From a virus: a stretch of 64,000 bases of DNA. Shown here piece by piece: positions 25,607 through 33,260 of the stretch. Made by a program: the position numbers and the translations under genes. The DNA is taken from the IMG/VR virus record IMGVR_UViG_3300046458_000091, positions 18,802 to 82,801 of that record. One strand, 5' to 3'. The notes beneath the pieces are model-generated. The model searched no databases and had not been told where the DNA came from. It saw nothing but the letters and a program-made list of their open reading frames with translations. The stretch's first letter is position 1. Each line of letters opens with the position of its first letter.

Positions 25607-25639
25607 TTTTGCTGCTCCTGGGTGCGTTTCGGTGAAGCC

Positions 25640-25668
25640 AATATAGGTAATATTTACCTAATGTACAA
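25640..25668 (-). promoter_or_regulatory. Promoter-operator, copy 1
   Basis: Minus-strand TTGTAC (25663-25668), 17-bp spacer, TATATT (25640-25645). The spacer holds a perfect palindrome TAGGTAA-TAT-TTACCTA (25644-25660), a likely repressor site. About 45 bp are nearly identical to 29886-29930. Confidence 0.75.
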
Positions 25669-25690
25669 GCTTTTATTCAGGATAAAGAAA

Positions 25691-25709
25691 AGCCCGGAAT
25701 AACCGGGCT
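25691..25709 (-). terminator. Rho-independent terminator
   Basis: AGCCCGG / CCGGGCT stem followed by TTTTCTTT on the minus strand. It ends the 25742 gene. Confidence 0.78.
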
Positions 25710-25741
25710 CCTGGTGCAACACTTTCGCGAGCTGGCAGCGC

Positions 25742-26014
25742 CTACTCTTCCCCGCCCTGTGGCCGACTGGCCGCTCTCGCCTCCCACTCAGCTTTCACAG
25801 CGTCCAGGGGTTTAACCCGGCCCGCTTCGACATCGGCGAGACCTTCTTGCACGGCCTGTACGTGCCACAGGTTGGCTTTAACGTATTCATTGATGGCGCG
25901 CTCAACGTGATAACTGCGTTCACGCTCTGTTGCCTTGCACAGCGCGTCAAGCTGACCGGCCAGTTCTGCCGATATACGTGCAGAGACAACCGCCGTCTGT
26001 TTCTTGGTGGACAT
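25742..26014 (-). CDS. ParD/CopG-like ribbon-helix-helix protein without a partner toxin
   Basis: 90 residues. The N-terminal RHH (TAVVSARISAELAGQLDALCKATERERSYHVERAINEYV, residues about 8-47) and the tail VQEGLADVEAGRVKPLDAVKAEW match antitoxins that pair with RelE/ParE toxins, which bind the tail. No toxin gene lies beside it: the gene is alone between a terminator and the 26099 gene. It may be an orphan antitoxin that neutralises a host toxin or a pure regulator. Confidence 0.8.
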   Translation of the reverse strand: MSTKKQTAVVSARISAELAGQLDALCKATERERSYHVERAINEYVKANLWHVQAVQEGLADVEAGRVKPLDAVKAEWEARAASRPQGGEE

Positions 26015-26063
26015 CGAAAAGCCTCATCGTTTCACGAACTTGAAAATAGCACTCTTGCAGCGG

Positions 26064-26095
26064 CTTGCCCGCCCAGGTACTGCCGGGCGGGCAAG
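26064..26095 (-). terminator. Strong hairpin after the 26099 gene
   Basis: CTTGCCCGCCC / GGGCGGGCAAG, 11-bp perfect stem with a 10-nt loop directly after the stop. There is no U-tract. Confidence 0.5.
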
Positions 26096-26098
26096 TGC

Positions 26099-26488
26099 TT
26101 AGTTTCTCTGTTCCTCGGTACTGGTCGCCCGCAGCTTCGCTATGACTTCCTGGAAGCTTGAGTGCAGCACCGGCCACCCCTTCCCCGGCGCCAGGGCCGA
26201 CGCATCCAGGCGGCGTATAGAGACGGCAAGGCGTACCCGAGGGTGCACATGTCCGACCGTCGCCAGCCAGCCCGCGCAAGCGACCTCGCCGCCTTCTTTG
26301 GACTGGTGACAGGCGAACAGGCTGTCAGTGTAGGACGGCCCGAACCCTTCGGCGCAGGGGCTGGTTTTAGCCAGGCCCTCAGCCTTGGCCAGGGAGAACG
26401 CCGGGATATCGGTGGCGTCCTTGTCTGTCCGCCACGGGCAGCCTAGGCACGGTTTGGCGATCCTAGGAAACTCGGCTTGATCAAACAT
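26099..26488 (-). CDS. DUF6283-type cysteine-rich protein
   Basis: The ATG at 26486-26488 overlaps the upstream stop by 8 bp. The 129-residue protein has CLGCPWRTDKDATDIPAF near residue 14, a Cys at SPCAEG, then LFACHQSKEGGEVACAGWLA, the pattern of the DUF6283 family found in phages and actinobacteria, which likely binds a metal through the Cys and His residues. Biochemical function is not known. Confidence 0.7.
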   Translation of the reverse strand: MFDQAEFPRIAKPCLGCPWRTDKDATDIPAFSLAKAEGLAKTSPCAEGFGPSYTDSLFACHQSKEGGEVACAGWLATVGHVHPRVRLAVSIRRLDASALAPGKGWPVLHSSFQEVIAKLRATSTEEQRN

Positions 26489-26741
26489 ACGCTTCAACTA
26501 GGCATTCGCCGCGATGCTTGTATTCCGCGATCCCAGAGCCTACGCGCACGCCGACAGCGGGCTGCATGTACCCATTCGACTGGTCCCAGTCCTCAATGGC
26601 CTGATCAATCTGGGCATTGGTGACGTTGAACCGCTTTGCCGCCTCGCGAAACGTCGGGTAGCTCGCCCCCTTGCCGTCCGCCTCAGCTTTGGCGGCGTAC
26701 TCGCAGGCGTAGTCAAAAAGGGCTTTCGGTGTGATGGCCAT
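26481..26741 (-). CDS. Small HTH-like protein
   Basis: 86 residues. The centre (YPTFREAAKRFNVTNAQIDQAIEDW, residues about 28-52) looks like a helix-turn-helix of the MerR/resolvase sort. The C-terminus (GVRVGSGIAEYKHRGECLVEAYV) is short. It begins the two-gene unit with 26099 and lies 12 bp after the terminase-nuclease paralog, so it may belong to that transcription unit. Possibly a regulator. Confidence 0.55.
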   Translation of the reverse strand: MAITPKALFDYACEYAAKAEADGKGASYPTFREAAKRFNVTNAQIDQAIEDWDQSNGYMQPAVGVRVGSGIAEYKHRGECLVEAYV

Positions 26742-26753
26742 GATCTTCCCCTA

Positions 26754-28028
26754 TTACTCTTCAGGCAGGCCCAGGCTGGCAGCCGTGACGCCCAGCAGTC
26801 CCGCCCATTTTTGCCCCATCGTCACGACATACGCAGACTCAGACGGCGAAAGGGTCTCAACGGCTTTTATCGCATAGTCGAGCACGCGATGTCCGGCGTT
26901 GGGGGCAATGATACTCATCTTGCTGCCCGGCTCCAGCAGCTGGCCCTCGACGATCTGCGTGCCGACCCATGTGCGCCCCTGGAACGGCTGGCAGTCAATG
27001 ACGATGCCGTCACGGACATACCACTCTGTGAAGTCCTGGCCACGGTCCTCCAGGGAAATGTGCTGCACCAGCACAGGCGCTGCCGGTGTCATGTCGGCGC
27101 TCGCTGCCACATAGGCCGCGTGCTCAAGGAAAACCATGGCCAGCGGGTCCCACTGATCCAACAGCACAAGGTCTTCCTCAGCCATTTCAGCGCGCGGCGT
27201 CAACAAATACCGGCCCAATTCGTCAAAGTGACACGGCAACGGCGTCTTAGTGGCGAACCGATCATAGGAGGCTGGATTCAGGGTTACCCGCCGATCCTTC
27301 ACCGCCTCGACCGCGTGAACGTTGCACTGCGCGCGTAGGTTCAGGAACCGCTTACGGTAGTCGCTTGAATTAGGGCGCTCGCCCAAACGGCTGCGTACCA
27401 GAAGCTTGAGGCCCAGCCGTTCAAGAATCTTGATGAACTGAGCGCCAAGGCCGGACACATCGACCAGCACAGTGCAGTTTTTGTACTCGTTTGCTGTCGC
27501 GGCTACTACGGCGGCCATCTGCAACAGATCATCAGAAAACGAATCCAAAACGCCCGCTACTTCCTCGACACAGCGGGGCTCTTTGGCCATCCGGTCGCCA
27601 TTGCCAAAGACGCGAAACAATGTCGCCACCGTCCGTTCACGCATCACGCCTGCGCCCACAACAACCGAAATCAGGTAGCCGGATGACTCGCCAGGCCTGA
27701 TAACGCTGCCGGGCTCATGTGACAGGCAAGGCTGCAACTCTTCAGGCCTCAACAGGCTGTTGGCGGCTACTGGCTCCTTGGCCTCCACTGCGGCCTCATC
27801 ATCCGCGACCGGCGTGCAGTGATCCAGGCTGACGCAACCGGATTTGCCCTCTAACCAAATCACAGCGGTGCGGCCGCTCAGTACCTGGGCTTCGCTCTTG
27901 GTCCGGCCGCGAAAGGTTTCGCCCTCGCCCACAATTTCCTCATAGGAAACCATGGCGCCCTCTTTGTATTTCGCGTTCCAGGCATCGCAAATGGCTTGCA
28001 GCTCTGGGTTTGCTTTCACTGTTGCCAT
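26754..28028 (-). CDS. Terminase-nuclease paralog without ATPase domain
   Basis: 424 residues. The first ~75 form a small domain (WNAKYKEGAMVSYEEIVGEG, GRTAVIWLEGKSGCVSLDH). Residues about 110-325 align with the nuclease domain of the TerL at 57375: GNGDRM, DYRKRFLNLRAQCNVHAVEAVKD, FDELGRYLL and LAMVFLE are shared. TerL's first catalytic Asp (IIVDVAAG) is Val here (ISVVVGAG); the second (VLVDVSGLG) and third (LLDQWDPLAM) are kept. The C-terminal ~95 residues form another small domain. No Walker motifs. It may bind DNA or the packaging machine, or act as an altered nuclease. Location among early genes, not packaging genes, argues against a simple terminase role. Confidence 0.8.
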   Translation of the reverse strand: MATVKANPELQAICDAWNAKYKEGAMVSYEEIVGEGETFRGRTKSEAQVLSGRTAVIWLEGKSGCVSLDHCTPVADDEAAVEAKEPVAANSLLRPEELQPCLSHEPGSVIRPGESSGYLISVVVGAGVMRERTVATLFRVFGNGDRMAKEPRCVEEVAGVLDSFSDDLLQMAAVVAATANEYKNCTVLVDVSGLGAQFIKILERLGLKLLVRSRLGERPNSSDYRKRFLNLRAQCNVHAVEAVKDRRVTLNPASYDRFATKTPLPCHFDELGRYLLTPRAEMAEEDLVLLDQWDPLAMVFLEHAAYVAASADMTPAAPVLVQHISLEDRGQDFTEWYVRDGIVIDCQPFQGRTWVGTQIVEGQLLEPGSKMSIIAPNAGHRVLDYAIKAVETLSPSESAYVVTMGQKWAGLLGVTAASLGLPEE

Positions 28029-28086
28029 GGGGCTTTTCCTTTCAATCTCTGGGGTGATTGAACGCCGTTGACCGGCGCCTGGGGCA

Positions 28087-28851
28087 TTACTTTTTCGCCG
28101 GAGCGGCCAGCAAAGGCAGAGCCCCGTTTGTAATGGCGAGCTGAAGCTTGGCAGGATCAGAAAAGAACGAATCCATGGTCCGGGCCATCGTACAAATTGC
28201 CGTCAACGATTCAGCAAAGAACCGAGCCGCTTCCTCGGTGTATGGCATCGAATCCAGGGAGGCGTAGTTTTTCTTCGTCGTGCACTTGATGAAGTGATTG
28301 AGACGAAACGCCCACTCCATTCCCTTGAGCGGGCCATGGTTTCCGGTATCTGCGTATTCAAACTCTGTTTTAGTACTGTTGGCGCGCTTATGAGTCACAC
28401 GATCAACGACTTCAGCGAATAGACCAATCCCAAACGGGCCGTGAGTATCTTGACTGAATGACAGGCGATTACCGACCTTCGACCACTGACCATCCTTTGC
28501 ATTGCTGCCGTTTGGATGGATGGACCCGTCTAAGCACTCCCAGTACGAAACCCGCAGATCGATGTCATAAACAATGACCCGCTCCCGCGTTGTTTCAACG
28601 CTAAGGTGTTCCTGCATCAGTTTTTGAACGTGACGCTTTGCTGTATCCAGGTCGCGGTGCTCGACGCGCCAGTTCTTCCGTGGCTTGGTGATGGCGATGT
28701 TCGCCGTTCGGGTGAGTACCACATCTGCCAGTTCGTCCGGGATGACGATGGCAAACACTCCTTGTCCATCTACTGAACATTCGGCCACGAACTCCATGAC
28801 CTCCCCTGTTGCATTCTCATGCCTGAAGGGGATTTTCGGCATACTCGCCAT
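28087..28851 (-). CDS. Hypothetical early protein
   Basis: 254 residues, no membrane part. The N-terminal half is a beta/alpha domain (MEFVAECSVDGQGVFAIVIPDELADVVL), the centre contains IVYDIDLRVSYWECLDGSIHP and the C-terminus is helical (FAESLTAICTMARTMDSFF). It is probably a separate unit between the terminase-nuclease paralog and a terminator. GC is lower than that of neighbours. Family not recognised. Confidence 0.6.
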   Translation of the reverse strand: MASMPKIPFRHENATGEVMEFVAECSVDGQGVFAIVIPDELADVVLTRTANIAITKPRKNWRVEHRDLDTAKRHVQKLMQEHLSVETTRERVIVYDIDLRVSYWECLDGSIHPNGSNAKDGQWSKVGNRLSFSQDTHGPFGIGLFAEVVDRVTHKRANSTKTEFEYADTGNHGPLKGMEWAFRLNHFIKCTTKKNYASLDSMPYTEEAARFFAESLTAICTMARTMDSFFSDPAKLQLAITNGALPLLAAPAKK

Positions 28852-28883
28852 AATTGGTACTCTCGCAGGTAGTTGTTACTGGA

Positions 28884-28905
28884 AAAGCCCCAATTAAGGG
28901 GCTTT
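28884..28905 (-). terminator. Rho-independent terminator with variant box
   Basis: AAAGCCCC / GGGGCTTT stem; the 5' flank on the minus strand is ACCCTGTAAA, a variant of the box at other terminators. It ends the 28927 gene. Confidence 0.72.
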
Positions 28906-28926
28906 ACAGGGTATATCGGCTGGCGC

Positions 28927-29340
28927 TCAGCGCTTGAAGGCCTCAGCGGCGTGCAGCTCGGCCAGATCCTTGCGTACGGCAGCGATATAGCGAGGATTGT
29001 CAGGATGGGTTGCAATCAGCCGTTCATATTCGGCGCGTTCGTGAGCCATGTGGGCCTTGGCGAATTCCAGCGCCATCGCGTGGGCCTCTTCGTCGGCCAG
29101 ATCGGGCAAGGTGATGGCGGTGCGCTGGCGCGTAATTTCTGCTCCAGCCCAAACTTGTGTCCAAGTGACGTCAGCACCTGGATGGAAGTGGCGACCCATC
29201 ATCACGCCGGTATCTGCATTCACCAGCGTCATCTGCTTAACGCCACACGACATAACCACTGCGCGGGTATAGCTCCAGGTGCCTTTGCTGTCCCAGTCGC
29301 TGAAGTGGATAACAATCTGTCCTTTCTTGAACGCTTTCAT
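28927..29340 (-). CDS. Hypothetical early protein of 137 residues
   Basis: ATG at 29338-29340 (MKAFKKGQIVIHFSDWDSKG...). An N-terminal beta-barrel-like domain (KGTWSYTRAVVMSCGVKQMTL, residues 15-45) precedes a helical C-terminus with LADEEAHAMALEFAKAHMAH and PDNPRYIAAVRKDLAELHAA. It is a single-gene unit with a terminator downstream. Small phage proteins with this layout are common in Pseudomonas phages, but no function is known. Confidence 0.6.
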   Translation of the reverse strand: MKAFKKGQIVIHFSDWDSKGTWSYTRAVVMSCGVKQMTLVNADTGVMMGRHFHPGADVTWTQVWAGAEITRQRTAITLPDLADEEAHAMALEFAKAHMAHERAEYERLIATHPDNPRYIAAVRKDLAELHAAEAFKR

Positions 29341-29394
29341 GCTTGCTTCCCCGCTGATGGTGTCCGGCAGCCCTGCTGAGCCCTGTACTGGCAA

Positions 29395-29412
29395 AGCCCC
29401 AGTTAAGGGGCT
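29395..29412 (-). terminator. Rho-independent terminator
   Basis: AGCCCC / GGGGCT stem with a 6-nt loop (AGTTAA), followed by TTTGCC on the minus strand. It ends the 29432 gene. Confidence 0.6.
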
Positions 29413-29431
29413 GACGCATCTGACCTGTCGG

Positions 29432-29848
29432 TTACCGAAGGCCAACCAGCTTTGCCAGGCTGACCTGCTGTTCTTTGATCCATTCGTCACGCTTGCCGCC
29501 GTTGACTTCCTCCACCACCACCTGCCAATCGGTTGATGCTCTCCACTTGCGGGCCACGGCATCAGCGCCAACCGCACTGCTCGACCAGCCGACATAACCC
29601 CATTCCGACTCAGTAGGCTTTTTGAACAGGACGATATGGGTGTAAGCGTTTTTGCTGTTACGGGTTACGAGCTGGCCGCCTGGCAGCATGTGGGTGAACA
29701 AGGTGGGCTTGACCTTTGGGGCTTCTACCTTTGTGTAATGAACGTCGTAGTAGCCAGTGCCTGCGTACTCAATGCGGGTTTCGCCAACGCACTTATCAGC
29801 GAATTTCTTGGCAGACTTCTGATTTGCGCAGCGTTTGGTGGCGTTCAT
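29432..29848 (-). CDS. Small protein under the second twin promoter-operator
   Basis: I chose the ATG at 29846-29848 (MNATKRCANQKSAKKFADKC...), 138 residues. Basic Cys-containing N-terminus, central beta strands (TRIEYAGTGYYDVHYTKVEA, HIVLFKKPTESEWGYVGWSS) and a Trp-rich C-terminus. It shares its promoter-operator with the unrelated 25418 gene, which points to common control by one repressor. Function unknown. Confidence 0.58.
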   Translation of the reverse strand: MNATKRCANQKSAKKFADKCVGETRIEYAGTGYYDVHYTKVEAPKVKPTLFTHMLPGGQLVTRNSKNAYTHIVLFKKPTESEWGYVGWSSSAVGADAVARKWRASTDWQVVVEEVNGGKRDEWIKEQQVSLAKLVGLR

Positions 29849-29885
29849 TTCAGCTTGCTCCGGCGTTGTCCGTTTCGATGGGCTC

Positions 29886-29914
29886 AATATAGGTAATATT
29901 TACCTAAAGTACAA
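29886..29914 (-). promoter_or_regulatory. Promoter-operator, copy 2
   Basis: Minus-strand TTGTAC (29909-29914), 17-bp spacer, TATATT (29886-29891); palindrome TAGGTAA-TAT-TTACCTA at 29890-29906. Nearly identical to 25640-25685. Confidence 0.75.
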
Positions 29915-29935
29915 GCTTTTATTCAGGTCAACAAA

Positions 29936-29956
29936 AAGCCCGCACGCGGCGGGCTT
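29936..29956 (-). terminator. Rho-independent terminator
   Basis: AAGCCCGC / GCGGGCTT stem followed by TTTGTTG on the minus strand; ends the 29978 gene. Very similar to the hairpin at 23644. Confidence 0.78.
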
Positions 29957-29977
29957 CGTCATCATCTTGCCGAACAG

Positions 29978-32005
29978 TCAGAAAGTGCCAGCCGTGGCCT
30001 TGAGCGCATAGGTGGCATAGGCGTCTGAGGCCTCGATAAACAGCTCTCGCAGCTCGCCCTCCCCGTAGGCTGCATAGATGCGTTCCATCTCCTTGAGCAC
30101 GTCCGCAGGCGCGCCCAGATCGGTGGAACCTTCAATGATGCTGTCCAGGTACTCTTTTGCCTTCTGCACTTGCTCATCCTCGGTTGGGTCTGGTGGTGGT
30201 TGTACCGCTTCAGGTTGCGGCGGTGGTTGATCGGTCTCCGGCTCCGACGTTGCCGCCTGGCGCACGGCTTCGGCCGCCTCCTGGGGCGTCTTGCCATCGG
30301 CGAACAGCTGGCCGGTCAATGCTTCTTGAGTCATGGCCACGGCCTGGGCGTCACCATCGGACGCCTCCAGCAGTTCGGCCAGGGTCTGGATAAAGGCCTC
30401 ATCCCACGCCGGGCGCAGCAACACAGGCGCGGGCTCTGGCACTTCAGGTGCAGTCTGTTGCTGATCGGCCAGGGCTTTGGCGTCCGCTTCTGCCTTCGCA
30501 TCCACAGCGGCCAGCCCAGCGCCATCCGTACCGGCCTTGGCCGCCCGCACCAGCGCCCCGCCCACGTCGGCCATGATTTCGGCCTTGGTGACGGCTGCCG
30601 CGTCCAGCTTGAACCCGGCCTTGGTCAGCAGCTCGCGCAGGTCATCCTGGCTGTCGATGCCCTCAATCACCTTGAGCGCGGCGTCGATATCGCCAGCCTT
30701 CAGGCCGTCCGTGAATTTGGCCAGGTCGTCGCGGGTATCTTCCGGTGGCGGTGGCTCGGGGAATAAGCCCGGCTCACCACCTGGCGGCGTGGCCTTTTTC
30801 TTCTCCAGCTGGGCGGTCAGGTCAACAATCTGAGCGTCCAGGTCGGCCAACTGGGCGGTTTTGCTGTCTACGGCCGCCTTCGCCTCAGCCAGCGCCGCGT
30901 CGTCAGCGGCCTTGTTCTCGTTGGCCTTACCGAACTTCGCGCTGTTCTTCTGCACCAGCGCCATGATGCGCCGGGCAACGATACGCGGGTTCAGATCCTG
31001 GCCGCGCTCGGGCGCCACGGTGGCGGTAATGTCCCGCTTGTTCAGTACCCATTTCCAGCTGATCAGTTCATCACTGGCCATGAGCTTGTTCGGCGTGCTG
31101 TCCGGGTTGTGGAAGAACACCGACACGCTCTGGCCGTCATCCATGGAGAACAGCATGCCCACCTGGGTGGTGCCACGGCTCTTGAATGGCTTGCTGACAT
31201 CGACGCTTTCCGCCTTCACGTCGCCGCCCACGTTCTGCATCACGCGCAGCAGCTGGGAGGCCTTGCGGTCGAACTGCTTGTACTCGATCACCATGGCATC
31301 CAGCATGCCGTCGTCGCTCAACTCCTGGGCGATGTCATCCATGGTGGCGCTGTCCATCATCAGGCTGTCGGCGTCATTGCGGCGCAGCTCGTACAGCAGG
31401 TCCGCTACGGTGGTGTCTACCGGCAGGTTGTCGGCGCCCCAGCGCGCGAATACGTCAGTCATGCTCAAGGTCTCATCTTTGGGGATATTGGGGAGGTCGG
31501 CGCTCAGTGGCTGGCTGAGGTCGCCATGCTTGAGCCAGTACTTGAACTGGGTGACGGTGCAGGCAGTCATGCTGCCCAGGCCTTGCCACCCGCGTTCATA
31601 GGAATTCATGTAGGCGTTGCGGGCCTGTTCCTCATCCATGAACCCAAGCATTACCTTGTGCTCATCAAACGAGCCGTCAGCGGCATTCTGGTTGACCACG
31701 TACACGGCCTGGCTCTCTGGCGCCGGGCCAACGTAGATGTCCACCGCGTCACCGTCCGCGCCCTTGGTGCCGTTCACATACCCGTAATGCGCCATACAGG
31801 TGATTGACCACGCCTTACCGTCGCTCTTGCCACGGCGCGGCTGGTGCATCGGTGTCTCGATGGTGATGCGCATCCCGTGGAGCTGCGTGGAGCCCTTGGC
31901 ATAGTTACCGGCCCGGATCTGCTCCGGCGTCGGTTCAGCGGTTGACCCCAAGCCGAACGCGCCCGCGTGTGCGGCACTTTGAAGATTGCTAAAAATGTCG
32001 GTCAT
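29978..32005 (-). CDS. Polyvalent protein with inorganic-pyrophosphatase-like (InPase) domain
   Basis: 675 residues. Residues 33-165 match the InPase domain of phage polyvalent proteins: NYAKGSTQLHGMRITIE, AHYGYVNGTKGADGDAVDIY, VGP, NAADGSFDEHKVMLGF and YERGWQGLGSMTACTV. LMMDS is at 215-219 and GMLDA at 233-237. Residues about 245-400 form a beta-strand plus coiled-coil region similar to the N-terminal half of the 34127 product. The C-terminal 250 residues are helical and acidic. The group is thought to counter host defences on DNA entry. It lies upstream of a terminator and downstream of the RHH gene. Confidence 0.78.
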   Translation of the reverse strand: MTDIFSNLQSAAHAGAFGLGSTAEPTPEQIRAGNYAKGSTQLHGMRITIETPMHQPRRGKSDGKAWSITCMAHYGYVNGTKGADGDAVDIYVGPAPESQAVYVVNQNAADGSFDEHKVMLGFMDEEQARNAYMNSYERGWQGLGSMTACTVTQFKYWLKHGDLSQPLSADLPNIPKDETLSMTDVFARWGADNLPVDTTVADLLYELRRNDADSLMMDSATMDDIAQELSDDGMLDAMVIEYKQFDRKASQLLRVMQNVGGDVKAESVDVSKPFKSRGTTQVGMLFSMDDGQSVSVFFHNPDSTPNKLMASDELISWKWVLNKRDITATVAPERGQDLNPRIVARRIMALVQKNSAKFGKANENKAADDAALAEAKAAVDSKTAQLADLDAQIVDLTAQLEKKKATPPGGEPGLFPEPPPPEDTRDDLAKFTDGLKAGDIDAALKVIEGIDSQDDLRELLTKAGFKLDAAAVTKAEIMADVGGALVRAAKAGTDGAGLAAVDAKAEADAKALADQQQTAPEVPEPAPVLLRPAWDEAFIQTLAELLEASDGDAQAVAMTQEALTGQLFADGKTPQEAAEAVRQAATSEPETDQPPPQPEAVQPPPDPTEDEQVQKAKEYLDSIIEGSTDLGAPADVLKEMERIYAAYGEGELRELFIEASDAYATYALKATAGTF

Positions 32006-32093
32006 CGGACCCGCTCCATCCTAAAGCCGCAACGATACCGCTGCATTCCCTGCCCTACCCCCGAGGGTTTGCGCCGAATCACAGGCACAAAAA

Positions 32094-32113
32094 AGGGCGC
32101 CACGCAGCGCCCT
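32094..32113 (-). terminator. Rho-independent terminator after the RHH gene
   Basis: AGGGCGC / GCGCCCT stem followed by TTTTTTGTGCC on the minus strand. Confidence 0.8.
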
Positions 32114-32134
32114 GGGGTGCTTCGTCAGCTTGGA

Positions 32135-32431
32135 TCAGATCGACAACGGTGCTTCGTCGATCAGAGCGCCAATGATTTCCGACATCGTGCGGCCACGGTC
32201 AGCCGCCAGGAAGCGCAGTTTCTTTTTCTGCGCCGCACTGATGTACGTCTGGATACGCTCTTTGGCCCCCAGCTCCTTGACGCCTTGGTCTTTAACTTCC
32301 TTCACAGCCGACAAGGCCTTGGTGGCCACGGCGCCCAGAGCAGGCGCGGCGGGCTTTTTCTCGGGCGCGATTGCTGGCGTAGCGGGGGCGGGGGTCGGCT
32401 TGGAACGGTCTCGCAGTTTGATTCCGGTCAT
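32135..32431 (-). CDS. RHH partition protein / regulator (ParG/omega-like)
   Basis: 98 residues. Residues 1-52 are a mobile Lys/Pro/Ala-rich arm (LRDRSKPTPAPATPAIAPEKK), as in ParG, where the arm stimulates the ParA ATPase. Residues 56-98 (KERIQTYISAAQKKKLRFLA, ADRGRTMSEIIGALIDEA) form a ribbon-helix-helix. It lies directly after parA. Octamer arrays flank its start (32447-32498) and lie upstream of parA, so it should bind AACTCTWW repeats both as centromere protein and repressor. This specific binding is inferred, not shown. Confidence 0.82.
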   Translation of the reverse strand: MTGIKLRDRSKPTPAPATPAIAPEKKPAAPALGAVATKALSAVKEVKDQGVKELGAKERIQTYISAAQKKKLRFLAADRGRTMSEIIGALIDEAPLSI

Positions 32432-32446
32432 GACTCACCTGATAAA

Positions 32447-32498
32447 TTAGAGTTAAGAAGTTAAACACACTTTAACTCATTAACTCTTTTAACTCCAA
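32447..32498. repeat. Octamer array between parA and the RHH gene
   Basis: Units TTAGAGTT (inverted, 32447), AACTCATT (32474), AACTCTTT (32482) and AACTCCAA (32491), plus two degenerate units between. It covers the leader of the RHH gene and the parA stop; likely an autoregulatory site. Confidence 0.65.
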
Positions 32499-32499
32499 A

Positions 32500-33138
32500 T
32501 CACCGACCCAGCAGGGCCAGCACCTCAGCTTTCAGCTGACGCAGCTCGGATGCCGCAGCACAACGCGGGCGAGTATCCAGGGGCGTGCGGCCAATGGCTT
32601 GGGCCTTGGGGTGTTCCTGGCGAAAAGTGAGTGCGGTCTTCAGAACTGGGAGGTTGTAGCCCGCCAACGTTTCGGCAACCGTGTTGCTTAGGGTGGCGCC
32701 CTTAACTGAGCGCGTAATCAGGAAAACCGCCTGTAGCGTCTTGCCTGTGCCTTCCAGTTCCGCCTGCCGGGCTTCGATCATGTCCACCAGATCAGCGCAC
32801 GCCCACACGTCAAAGGGCGCAGGGGACACGGGGATAATCACCAGATCAGCAACCGCCAGCGTCAATTGAGTGAGTTTTGCCGCCTTGGCCAGGCCGTCAA
32901 CAATCACCAGATCGTTGTGCAGCTTGGGGATTTCAGCGACCAGCTGGGACTGCTTGATAGAGAACACGGTCATTGGCTGCTCTTCGTGCGCCTCGCTCCA
33001 CTCACGCAGGCTGCCCTGTACGTCCGAATCGACCAGAACCACGTCCAGGCCATCCAGCGCCATGGCGCGGCCCAGGCCCGTGACTGTGGTGGTTTTGCCT
33101 GCGCCGCCCTTGGGGTTCAACACCGCCATTACCGTCAT
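32500..33138 (-). CDS. parA: ParA partition ATPase (type Ib)
   Basis: Deviant Walker A NPKGGAGKTTT near the N-terminus, Walker A' LVDSDVQGS, and LVIVDG for Walker B identify a ParA/MinD-type ATPase. With about 213 residues and no N-terminal HTH it is the short type Ib, which pairs with an RHH protein encoded downstream, as here. I prefer the ATG at 33136-33138 because AAGG is well spaced from it; an in-frame ATG is at 33147. It moves plasmid copies to daughter cells. The upstream array at 33177 is the likely centromere and operator. Confidence 0.93.
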   Translation of the reverse strand: MTVMAVLNPKGGAGKTTTVTGLGRAMALDGLDVVLVDSDVQGSLREWSEAHEEQPMTVFSIKQSQLVAEIPKLHNDLVIVDGLAKAAKLTQLTLAVADLVIIPVSPAPFDVWACADLVDMIEARQAELEGTGKTLQAVFLITRSVKGATLSNTVAETLAGYNLPVLKTALTFRQEHPKAQAIGRTPLDTRPRCAAASELRQLKAEVLALLGR

Positions 33139-33176
33139 CTGAAACATCCTTTTGATATATGGGTTCGGCGCAGTGT

Positions 33177-33248
33177 AACTCTAAAACTCTAAAACTCAAT
33201 ACCTCTAAAACTCCTTAACTCATAAACTCTAAAACTCTTTAACTCCAG
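33177..33248. repeat. Nine tandem 8-bp repeats: candidate parS centromere and parA operator
   Basis: Nine contiguous units in perfect 8-bp phase: AACTCTAA, AACTCTAA, AACTCAAT, ACCTCTAA, AACTCCTT, AACTCATA, AACTCTAA, AACTCTTT, AACTCCAG. A minus-strand promoter (TTGAGT, 16 bp, TACACT) falls inside, so binding would repress parA. Confidence 0.85.
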
Positions 33249-33260
33249 ACAGGCACAAAA

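Noticed and set aside
33177-33248. CRISPR array
   Set aside because: The repeats are 8 bp without spacers; there are no cas genes.
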